From NCBI GenBank assembly GCA_016188155.1, contig JACPIH010000021.1, positions 1-39,961 of the forward strand: 39,961 nucleotides of DNA. The letters run 5' to 3'. The position numbers and the translations under genes are program-made. This DNA is from Candidatus Woesearchaeota archaeon. GTDB lineage: Archaea; Nanobdellota; Nanobdellia; Woesearchaeales; UBA10216. The notes beneath the pieces are model-generated. The model did not search any database and was not told where the DNA came from. It was given only the letters and a program-made list of their open reading frames with translations. Below, one piece after another: positions 7,387 through 13,993 of this stretch (its first letter is position 1; each line of letters starts with the position of its first letter).

Positions 7387-7565
7387 AACAGCTCATCTCG
7401 CAGACTCCTCTCTGCAAATCCACCCCAACAGCACCGAGAGCAGAATACCACTATATAAAGATTACGCTTATCTATACTGATATACTTATTTAAGGTATTC
7501 ACTCATATGATCAAGGATTCTCAGCAGCTGCATTTGATGGAAATCAATTAATACTACACCCAGAT

Positions 7566-8696
7566 ATGCTGTCCAAGATGGGATTAACGCAAAAAGAGTA
7601 CGAAACAATCAGGAGCGAACTCAAAGCTTCTGAAAAGCCTTTCTTCCTGTTCCACGATGACCCTGACGGGCTGACTTCATTTCTCTTGCTGAAGCGCTTT
7701 GTTGGAAAGGGCTACGGCATGATGGTCAAGGCAGAGCCAAATGTCAACGACCGCTTTTTGGCCGCTGCAAAAGCTGCCAGACCAGACACTATTTTTGTTG
7801 TTGACGTTGCGCTGATGCAGCAATCGTTTGTTGACACTGTCAAAAGCGGGCTTTACGGCGTAAAAAACATCGTCTGGATAGACCACCACCAGCCTGTGAA
7901 GCTTTCCGGAGTCAAGTACTTCAATCCCAGGATTCACCAGCCGCAAAACAACCCGCCAGCAAGCTACCTTTGCTACAAGACAGTTGAACATTCTGACAAA
8001 GAAAAGAAAGACCTGTGGCTTGCGATGGCAGGAATTGTGAGTGATTGGCACATGCCTGAGTTTGCCGATGAATTCAGAAAGCTCTATCCTGATTTGCTGC
8101 CAAAGCCCATGACGGCAGAAGAAGCGCTCTTCACAACACAGCTTGGGAAACTTGGAAGGATATTCTCATTCATGCTCAAAGGCCCGACTTCGGAAGCAAT
8201 GGCCTGCATAAGGGCGCTTGAGAAGATAACCTCGCCGTATGACATACTCAACAGGCTCACAAAGGAAGGAAGGTTCATCTACAGCAAGTTCAAACAGATA
8301 AATGACGATTACGAAAAACTCCTTGCAGCCGCAAAAGAAGCTGCGAACACCCAAATCGAGGCCAGCTCGATTGGGCCCAGTCGACAGCAGTCGACTTGGG
8401 ACAGCAATGACAAGAAATTCCTCATATTCACCTATAAAGGAAAGCAAAGCTTCTCAGGAGACCTTGCGAACGAGCTGCTGTTCCTATACCCTGACAGGAT
8501 ACTGGTGGTCGGGAGGGAAAGGCAGGACTACTTCATGCTGAGCTTCAGGGCCCGCCACGTTCAGGTGCTGCCGGCCCTCAAGAAAGCGCTTGTTGGCATT
8601 GACGGCTACGGGGGAGGCCACGAGCAAGCCAGTGGAGGCTCTGTCAACAGGAAAGATTTTGAGAGGTTTATTGAGAGGTTTAAGGGGGAGTTTTGA
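7566..8696 (+). CDS. DHH-DHHA1 family phosphoesterase (RecJ/NrnA-like)
   Basis: A 376-residue protein with the DHH-family metal-binding motifs: HDDPDGLTS (30-38), VVDVA (79-82 region) and IDHHQPV (DHH at 106-108). The DHHA1 substrate-binding signature is GGGHEQASGGS near the C-terminus. Members are Mn-dependent exonucleases (RecJ, archaeal GAN) or nano-RNase/cyclic dinucleotide phosphodiesterases (NrnA, GdpP types), and the sequence alone does not separate these. Residues 262-278 are encoded by a double-hairpin repeat (8350-8400) inserted in frame in the linker between the DHH and DHHA1 parts. Start is ATG 7566 or the in-frame ATG 7578. Its possible activity on c-di-AMP products is of interest because a diadenylate cyclase lies in the window. 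Confidence 0.87.
   Translation: MLSKMGLTQKEYETIRSELKASEKPFFLFHDDPDGLTSFLLLKRFVGKGYGMMVKAEPNVNDRFLAAAKAARPDTIFVVDVALMQQSFVDTVKSGLYGVKNIVWIDHHQPVKLSGVKYFNPRIHQPQNNPPASYLCYKTVEHSDKEKKDLWLAMAGIVSDWHMPEFADEFRKLYPDLLPKPMTAEEALFTTQLGKLGRIFSFMLKGPTSEAMACIRALEKITSPYDILNRLTKEGRFIYSKFKQINDDYEKLLAAAKEAANTQIEASSIGPSRQQSTWDSNDKKFLIFTYKGKQSFSGDLANELLFLYPDRILVVGRERQDYFMLSFRARHVQVLPALKKALVGIDGYGGGHEQASGGSVNRKDFERFIERFKGEF
8350..8400 (+). repeat. Double-hairpin palindromic element, copy B, in frame in a coding gene
   Basis: Arms CCCAAATCGAG / CTCGATTGGG and CCCAGTCGA / TCGACTTGGG with loops GCCAG and CAGCAG. It is 51 bases long, exactly 17 codons, so it preserves the DHH gene frame and adds 17 residues including SIGPSR. 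Copy A (1118-1166) has the same arms in the opposite orientation on the window. The arms are conserved while the loops differ, as expected if the hairpin structure is what is maintained. Confidence 0.8.
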
Positions 8697-8709
8697 CTTT
8701 CAAAGAAAC

Positions 8710-8717
8710 TTTTTAAA
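8710..8717 (+). promoter_or_regulatory. TATA-like box of the 131-residue hypothetical gene
   Basis: TTTTTAAA, 25 nt before ATG 8742, predicts a leaderless transcript. Confidence 0.45.
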
Positions 8718-8741
8718 TGCATTAAGATTCCCCAAAAGGCT

Positions 8742-9137
8742 ATGAAAGTTAACTTAACTTATGATGCAGGCAGTATAAATCGTGGACTAAACCTTAGGAG
8801 TTCTTTAGAAGCCGCTAAGTTAGCTATAGATCCAACCCAAAGGCGAGACATCGGTATACAAATTAATTATGGCAGCGATAGCAGCGTTGCTGTTGTTAAA
8901 ATTGATGCGCCAAACAAGGGTAGACTAGAAGCAATTGTGAATCAATATGTGAGGATAGCTTCTACCAAAGGGGTTGCCCTTTCGTATGTAAGACCTGGCG
9001 GAACCGAGGCTTACGCTGCCGTAGCTAATGCCTTGAAAAGTCTTGGTTTAAGCCTAGGAAATTTTGAATTTTTTGACCTAAAACGATGGTCCGGGTACAA
9101 GAGTGTAATGCCTCTTGAGAGTTTAGCTAATAATTAA
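8742..9137 (+). CDS. Hypothetical protein, 131 residues
   Basis: Not recognised. The product alternates beta-like segments (IGIQINYG, SVAVVKIDAP) with helices (LRSSLEAAKLAI, GRLEAIVNQYVRIA), suggesting a small alpha/beta fold. A distant resemblance to Pcc1-like folds was considered but is too weak to name. There is no signal peptide or TM segment. The gene has its own TATA-like box 25 nt upstream and is followed by the msrB remnant on the opposite strand. Confidence 0.6.
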   Translation: MKVNLTYDAGSINRGLNLRSSLEAAKLAIDPTQRRDIGIQINYGSDSSVAVVKIDAPNKGRLEAIVNQYVRIASTKGVALSYVRPGGTEAYAAVANALKSLGLSLGNFEFFDLKRWSGYKSVMPLESLANN

Positions 9138-9142
9138 ACTTG

Positions 9143-9226
9143 TTACTTTTTCTTCTCAAAACTCAGTGCTACAGAATTAATGCAGTACCTTTTCCTTGTT
9201 GGCTCTGGCTTCCAATAGAACAAAGC
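9143..9226 (-). pseudogene. Remnant of an msrB 3' end
   Basis: On the minus strand the frame reads FYWKPEPTRKRYCINSVALS followed by FEKKK and TAA. This matches the C-terminus of methionine sulfoxide reductase B, including the catalytic-cysteine motif RYCINSVAL. It is very close to the intact msrB end (GKRYCINSVALRFEKL) at 9892-9960. Upstream the frame meets a stop after two more codons, so only the last 27 or so codons remain. Its residues before RYC differ from the local msrB, so it may derive from a second msrB allele. It forms one side of the direct repeat around the DUF433/DUF5615 module. Confidence 0.7.
9152..9190. repeat. Direct repeat, left copy (msrB 3' end sequence)
   Basis: 39 bases from CTTCTCAAA to GCAGTACCT, matching 9898-9936 in the same orientation at 35 of 39 positions, with the last 20 bases identical. 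The two copies are 746 bases apart and enclose a complete toxin-antitoxin pair, like attachment-site duplications of an integrated element. Confidence 0.7.
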
Positions 9227-9271
9227 TTAAATAATAAAGCTTCTACTATAAGCATAAAACAGTGAAGCAAT

Positions 9272-9508
9272 ATGAAACAAGAACTGAACAGGCACAACGA
9301 AAGGATAACAATAGATCCGAAAGTTATGATTGGAAAACCCGTAATCAAAGGAACAAGAATCCCAGTCTATGTAGTGTTGAATCTCTTAGGGGAAGGGCTT
9401 GCATTTGAGGAAATCATACGCCAGTATCCAGACATCACAAAGCAGGACATATTAGCAGCGATAAAATTTGCAGCCAGGTTCACCAATTTTGAAGAAGTGG
9501 AAGCATAA
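9272..9508 (+). CDS. DUF433 antitoxin
   Basis: A 78-residue protein with the DUF433 hallmark: RITIDPKVMIGKPVIKGTRI, then PVYVVLNLLGEGLAFEEII and a C-terminal helix-turn-helix-like part (YPDITKQDILAAIKFAARF). DUF433 proteins are antitoxins paired with DUF5615 PIN-like toxins and are expected to bind DNA for autoregulation. The stop and the toxin start overlap (TAATG, 9505-9510), so the two are translationally coupled. An AT-rich TTAAATAATAAAG element lies 35-45 nt upstream. The pair lies between two copies of the msrB 3' end. Confidence 0.88.
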   Translation: MKQELNRHNERITIDPKVMIGKPVIKGTRIPVYVVLNLLGEGLAFEEIIRQYPDITKQDILAAIKFAARFTNFEEVEA

Positions 9509-9876
9509 TGCAATTCTTGATAGATGAAAGCTTATCGCCTCAGCTCGCAACTTTCGTTAAGGGGCTTGGGTACGATGCTCTCTCTGTAAGAGAAGCTAGT
9601 TTGAAAGGATGTTCAGATATCCAAATAATTGAATGGGCGCAAAAGAACAACAGTGTCATAATAACAGGTGACCTTGACTTTGGCGAACTATGGTACTGGC
9701 ATTATAACGGCACAGTAAGCATCATAGTCCTACGGCTCAAATCATACAAGACAGAAGCTCAAGAGAAGATTATAGAATTTCTGCACATGAACAAAATGCT
9801 TGCCGAAGAAAAAATAAAGAATGCCCTCATTATGAGCACAGGCAGGAAGTACAGAATCAGAACCGCAACAAAGTAA
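9508..9876 (+). CDS. DUF5615 PIN-like toxin
   Basis: A 122-residue predicted ribonuclease of the PIN-like superfamily. Acidic residues expected for the Mg site are visible: D5/E6 in FLIDESLSPQLA, the SDIQIIEWAQ segment and ITGDLDFGEL (about residues 55-62). The start LIDESLSPQ and the pattern VITGDLDFG are characteristic of DUF5615. It overlaps the DUF433 antitoxin by one base. The family is thought to cleave RNA, but the target is unknown here. Intact length and motifs suggest it is functional. Confidence 0.88.
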   Translation: MQFLIDESLSPQLATFVKGLGYDALSVREASLKGCSDIQIIEWAQKNNSVIITGDLDFGELWYWHYNGTVSIIVLRLKSYKTEAQEKIIEFLHMNKMLAEEKIKNALIMSTGRKYRIRTATK

Positions 9877-9891
9877 GTGGTTATCTCCTTG

Positions 9892-10287
9892 CTATAGCTT
9901 CTCAAATCTCAAAGCAACAGAATTAATGCAGTACCTCTTGCCGCCCTTTGCCTTTGGACCGTCATCAAACACATGCCCAAGGTGGCTGCCGCACTTCCTG
10001 CACATTACCTCGATACGATGTATGCCAAGGCTGAAGTCGTTATGTGTGATAATGCTTTTTTCGTTGGCTGCAAAGAACGCAGGCCAGCCGCATCCTGAGT
10101 CAAACTTTGTTTCTGAAGTGAAAAGGATGGTGCCGCAGGCTGCGCACTTGTAATTGCCTTTGTCAAAGAACGTGTCGTATTTGCCGCTGAAGGGGAGTTC
10201 GGTGCCTTTTTCCCGCAGTATGTGGTATTGCTCTGGCGTGAGCTTTTTCTTCCATTCGGACTCTGTTTTTGGCATAGGATTCAGCAT
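9892..10287 (-). CDS. msrB: Methionine-R-sulfoxide reductase B
   Basis: A 131-residue enzyme that reduces methionine-R-sulfoxide in oxidised proteins. Zinc-binding pairs YKCAACG and VMCRKCGSHLG, the GCGWPAF motif, HLGHVFDDG and the catalytic-cysteine motif RYCINSVALRF are all present. The frame extends to a TTG at 10302 that overlaps the aroA end. ATG 10287, directly after the aroA stop, is preferred; ATG 10275 (MPKTESEW) is also possible. It is likely co-transcribed with aroA. A second, truncated msrB end lies beyond the adjacent toxin-antitoxin module. Confidence 0.94.
   Translation of the reverse strand: MLNPMPKTESEWKKKLTPEQYHILREKGTELPFSGKYDTFFDKGNYKCAACGTILFTSETKFDSGCGWPAFFAANEKSIITHNDFSLGIHRIEVMCRKCGSHLGHVFDDGPKAKGGKRYCINSVALRFEKL
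9898..9936. repeat. Direct repeat, right copy (inside the msrB 3' end)
   Basis: 39 bases matching 9152-9190 at 35 positions. This copy is the functional 3' end of msrB, encoding the CINSVALRFEKL region on the minus strand. Confidence 0.7.
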
Positions 10288-10288
10288 T

Positions 10289-11572
10289 TCATAACCTGTC
10301 AAACAATTGATAAAATGTAGGGAGCGACTTTGAAACGCAGCTTGGGTCCAGTATTGAGATTTCGGGAACCCGTAGCCCTAAAACTGAAAAGCTCATTGCC
10401 ATTCTGTGGTCGCCATAAGCGGCAATAGCAGCTCCATGCGGGGTTCCGCCATGAATGGTTAAGCTGTTCTCAGTTGCCACAGCGATTATCCCGACCTTTG
10501 CCAACTCTGCCTCTAACGCCTTTATCCTGTCGGTTTCTTTCTCCTTCAGGTTTCCTATTCCTCTTATTACTGTAATGCCTTGGGCGGTGGCGGCAAGGAC
10601 TGCGAGGGTTTGAACTGTATCGGGCATAGAATTCATGTCCACTTCGTCAACTGGCTGCAACTGTTGAGGGCCAACTACTTCCACATAGTCTTTACCTCTT
10701 GTTATTGTACACCCCATCCTTTCAAGCACGTCAACAAAGCGCATATCACCTTGTACAGAATTCGGATTAACATTTCCAACCTTAACTCTGCCACCTGTAA
10801 TTGCTGCTGCTGCAAAAAAGTAGGAAGCGCTGGAAGCGTCGCCTTCTATCTGGTAATCCCTGCCGTGATACCTTTGCCCTGCTTTCACGAAAAACCTTTC
10901 GTAACCATCTCTCTCAACGTTGACTCTAAATTGCTGTATAATGTCTATCGTCATATCAACGTACGGTTTTGAAGTCAACTCATTAACAACCTTGATTTCT
11001 ACATCGCTGCTTGCATAGGGAGCAATCATTAGGATGGAGCTGAGGTATTGGCTGCTCGTATCGCCTTTTAACGTTGTCCGGCCGCCTTTAAACCAGTTTG
11101 ACTTTATCATGACGGGCGGGCATTTTTCACCTTTGGAATTTTCTCCTATTGCTTCAATTGAGCCGTTAATTAAAGGTTTTAAAGCGCTAACAAGATCTTC
11201 GATTGGCCTCTGGTGCATCTTTTCATCCCCTAAAAGGGCAACTTCGCCTGAATTTAAACAGCAAAACCCTGTCAGGAACCTCATGGCAGTGCCTGCATCA
11301 CCTACGAAAATGTTGCCGCTGTAACTCAGCCTCTGTGCCGGCGTGACAAGCACAGCCCCATCAGCTAATTCAATTCCTACCCCAAACTTTGATAAAGCTC
11401 GCATCATATGATCTGTATCATCGCTTGAGAGAAATTTTTCTAATCTGGAAGGCCCTTCTGCAAGGGCTGCGATCATTAAAGCCCTGTTCGTGTAGCTCTT
11501 CGAACCAGGGATTTCGAGTTCTGCATCAACTTTTGACTTCGGCACTATCTCCTTTATTTGTGCGGTCTGCAT
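10289..11572 (-). CDS. aroA: 3-phosphoshikimate 1-carboxyvinyltransferase (EPSP synthase)
   Basis: A 427-residue shikimate-pathway enzyme joining shikimate-3-phosphate and phosphoenolpyruvate. Family motifs are clear: PGSKSYTNRALMIAALAEG near residue 22, DAGTAMRFLTGF, GDEKMHQRPIEDLV, LKGDTSSQYLSSIL, EGDASSASYFFAAA, KEKETDRIKALEAEL and AYGDHRMAMSFSVLG. Length is normal. The ATG at 11572 lies about 23 nt from a palindromic TATATAA box. No other shikimate-pathway gene is in the window. It appears to head a short operon with msrB. Confidence 0.96.
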   Translation of the reverse strand: MQTAQIKEIVPKSKVDAELEIPGSKSYTNRALMIAALAEGPSRLEKFLSSDDTDHMMRALSKFGVGIELADGAVLVTPAQRLSYSGNIFVGDAGTAMRFLTGFCCLNSGEVALLGDEKMHQRPIEDLVSALKPLINGSIEAIGENSKGEKCPPVMIKSNWFKGGRTTLKGDTSSQYLSSILMIAPYASSDVEIKVVNELTSKPYVDMTIDIIQQFRVNVERDGYERFFVKAGQRYHGRDYQIEGDASSASYFFAAAAITGGRVKVGNVNPNSVQGDMRFVDVLERMGCTITRGKDYVEVVGPQQLQPVDEVDMNSMPDTVQTLAVLAATAQGITVIRGIGNLKEKETDRIKALEAELAKVGIIAVATENSLTIHGGTPHGAAIAAYGDHRMAMSFSVLGLRVPEISILDPSCVSKSLPTFYQLFDRL

Positions 11573-11594
11573 AGAGAACTGGTAATCTGTATGC

Positions 11595-11602
11595 TTATAT
11601 AA
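11595..11602 (-). promoter_or_regulatory. TATA-like box of aroA
   Basis: TTATATAA inside the 12-base palindrome GCTTATATAAGC, about 23 nt upstream of the aroA ATG on the minus strand. Confidence 0.5.
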
Positions 11603-11623
11603 GCATTTTCTTGAGCAAGCACC

Positions 11624-13471
11624 CTACGCCTTCATCTTCTTCTGCTGCCTGTACAGCCTTTCCACGTCTTTGATTGTGTTTATGTCGCCAATGCCCTTTT
11701 CATCAGTGCGGTTGCGGATTACCCTTGGAAAGCGCAAGGCGTAGCCTGACTCGTATGTGGGGCTTTTCTGGATTTCCTCGTAGGCTACCTCAATGACTAT
11801 TTTTGGCTTGACTTTAACGAGGCGGCCTGTTTCCTCAACAACCAGCGGCTTGAGAAGCTCTGTAACTTCGTCAAAGCTCAGACCTTCCTCCCTTTTCTCC
11901 TTGAGGCCTGTTGAGACTTTTCCTATTTCAAGCAGCTTATCATGCCCGTGGTCCCTGCACGCAAGATAGTAGCTGCTGAGCCACTTGGCGCGCTTGCCCT
12001 CGCCCCACTCGGCAGCAACAATGGCAAGGTCAAGGTTTTCCATGACCTTCTTGAATTTTAGCATATAGCCAACCCTGGCACCGGGCTGGTAAGGCGCATC
12101 GAGCTTCTTCAGCATAAGGCCTTCTGTGCCGTCTGCCTTGGCTTTCTTGAAGAATCTTTCAATCTCGGCTTCGCTGCCGGTAACAATCGCTTTTGATACC
12201 ACGATTTTCCTTTCAGTATCCTTGACGAGCTTCTCAATCAGCTCCCGCCTTTTCCTGAAAGGCTCGCCTGTCAGGTTCTTGCCCTCATAGCTGAGGATGT
12301 CAAACACGTTTACCTCGACAGGAAGCTCCCTGGCCGTTTTGCCTATGTCGTATTTTCTCTTGATGCGCTGCGAGATATTCTGGAACGGAACGTATTTCTG
12401 GGTCTTTGGGTCGTAGCCTACAGCTTCTGAATCAAGAATGTAGTTGTCACCCTTAACGTATTTCCTCAGGTATTCAACAACGTCAGGGAACTGGTGGGTG
12501 ACGTTTTCAAGCCTTCGCGTATACAGCCATACTTTATCCTTGCTGCGGTGGCATTCAAGACGGAAGCCATCATACTTGTACTCGCACTGTGCTGGCCTGC
12601 CAACTGTCTCAAGGGCTTCTTCTACCGTTTCTGCCTTTAGCGCAAGCATAACCTTTATTGGCGTCCCAATCCTTATCTCGACCTTCTCAAGGCCTGCGGC
12701 TCCCTCAGTTTTTGCCTTCCTTGCAACAACCCCGAAGTCGTTTGTGAGGTCGTAGGCCTGCTGTATCTTGTCAAGAATCTGGTTGTATTCCTCCCTTGCC
12801 GCTTCAGTTTCAGCAGCAGCTGCTTTTGCTTCCTTGCTAAGTTCCTTTCCGCATTCGACACAGTTATCAGCCTGAGGGACTGTGCTGTGGCAGCTGCCGC
12901 ATTTTACAAACACCTTCTCAACTGCTTTTGGAAAGTACGCCCATGCGATGGCATCCCTCAGGATTCCTGCTCCTGTGCCCACCCTCAGCTGACCCAGTAT
13001 GGTTCGGGTGATGTACCTTGCCTCTGCTCCTTTTGCCGAGCTAAGAAGCTCAGCTATGAGCTGCAGCTTCCTGTCAACGCTGCCCTGCCCTGTTAGTTCG
13101 GTAAGCTTGCGCAGGTTGTCAAACACCTTTTTTACCGTCAACTCAGCAGCAGCCAATGTGGCCTGCCTTTTGCCTTTTATGAGCTGCTCTGCTACATTTC
13201 CCAAATCTCCGGTTTTAGCCCATTCCTTTTCTATGGCTGCCGAGGCAATTCCAGAAGCCACATTAATAGCTTTCACAACCAGCTGGTTGGCAACGCCAAG
13301 CTCGCGCTCGTCGTAAGAGGGGAATACCCTTCCCTGAACCAGCAGTATTACAGGCTCAATATCGTCAGCGGCGGTTTTTTTGAGGAATTCTGACAGGTAA
13401 TAGGTCTTTTCAAGGCGCTTTGTTGTGCTGTCAAGCTGCCCATACAGCTCCACAAGCTCAGAGTATTTCAT
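11624..13471 (-). CDS. lig: ATP-dependent DNA ligase with zinc-ribbon-like insertion
   Basis: A 615-residue archaeal-type DNA ligase that seals nicks with ATP. It has an N-terminal DNA-binding domain (about 1-240), then the adenylation domain with the nucleotidyl lysine in YKYDGFRLE (K299), TRRLENVTHQFPD, LDSEAVGYD, EGLMLKK and YMLKFKK. The OB-fold part carries ALRFPRVIRNR. Odd feature: four cysteines (C191, C194, C204, C207; KCGSC, NCVECG) followed by an alanine-rich helical stretch are inserted in the DNA-binding domain between AWAYFPKAVEKVF and QAYDLTNDFG. They look like a small zinc ribbon that standard archaeal ligases lack as far as I know. ATG 13471 follows a TATTTAAAG box. Confidence 0.95.
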   Translation of the reverse strand: MKYSELVELYGQLDSTTKRLEKTYYLSEFLKKTAADDIEPVILLVQGRVFPSYDERELGVANQLVVKAINVASGIASAAIEKEWAKTGDLGNVAEQLIKGKRQATLAAAELTVKKVFDNLRKLTELTGQGSVDRKLQLIAELLSSAKGAEARYITRTILGQLRVGTGAGILRDAIAWAYFPKAVEKVFVKCGSCHSTVPQADNCVECGKELSKEAKAAAAETEAAREEYNQILDKIQQAYDLTNDFGVVARKAKTEGAAGLEKVEIRIGTPIKVMLALKAETVEEALETVGRPAQCEYKYDGFRLECHRSKDKVWLYTRRLENVTHQFPDVVEYLRKYVKGDNYILDSEAVGYDPKTQKYVPFQNISQRIKRKYDIGKTARELPVEVNVFDILSYEGKNLTGEPFRKRRELIEKLVKDTERKIVVSKAIVTGSEAEIERFFKKAKADGTEGLMLKKLDAPYQPGARVGYMLKFKKVMENLDLAIVAAEWGEGKRAKWLSSYYLACRDHGHDKLLEIGKVSTGLKEKREEGLSFDEVTELLKPLVVEETGRLVKVKPKIVIEVAYEEIQKSPTYESGYALRFPRVIRNRTDEKGIGDINTIKDVERLYRQQKKMKA

Positions 13472-13556
13472 AATACTTTTTATGCTTCGGCGCTTTAAAT
13501 ACTTTTACAAAGGCCTTTCAAAAAGTTATTAAGCTGCCGCGAATTCCCGTTTAAGC

Positions 13557-13940
13557 ATGCCTTTAGGGAATAGTGAAAGCGGTGCCGGTTCTGGCAGAGA
13601 GTTTATGCTACGCCATTACAGGCTTGAGAAGCAGCTAATCGTTTTTACAGATTCCGGAAGAGAGTACTTGGCTGCAGCCGTTGAGAAGCTGCGGAAAAGG
13701 CCAGGGCGCTACATAGACGTGACCGTGTATGGCGCGCAGCCTCCCTTTCGTGGAACATCAATGGAAAAATACGAGCCGCCGTTCGCAACGCGTGCTGTTG
13801 TTGAAATCCAGCCCAGGATTAAGCGTTTGGCTTCTCATCAGGGCAGGCTTGAAGAGGCTGTTAACGATGTGCTCGGAATAGTGCAGGGGCGATGCGCCGT
13901 CTGGAACGATCATGGCGAACTTTACAGGCGCGGCTTGTGA
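13557..13940 (+). CDS. Hypothetical protein, 127 residues
   Basis: Not recognised. A basic, arginine-rich soluble protein with no TM segment or signal peptide. It contains the turn-rich stretch YGAQPPFRGTSMEKYEPPFA and a helical C-terminal half (RLEEAVNDVLGIVQGR). A TATA-like AAGTTATTAA lies about 25 nt upstream, so transcription independent of the divergent ligase gene is likely. It ends 53 bases before the antiporter start and might be co-transcribed with it. Confidence 0.55.
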   Translation: MPLGNSESGAGSGREFMLRHYRLEKQLIVFTDSGREYLAAAVEKLRKRPGRYIDVTVYGAQPPFRGTSMEKYEPPFATRAVVEIQPRIKRLASHQGRLEEAVNDVLGIVQGRCAVWNDHGELYRRGL

Positions 13941-13993
13941 ACCGCAACTTTTTTTAACCTGTTCCTGAATTGAAATGCCAAAAAGAGGCAAAA

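Noticed and set aside
8742-9137. Identification of the 131-residue protein as a KEOPS Pcc1 subunit
   Set aside because: Only a vague alternation of strands and helices fits; length and conserved residues do not match well enough to name it.
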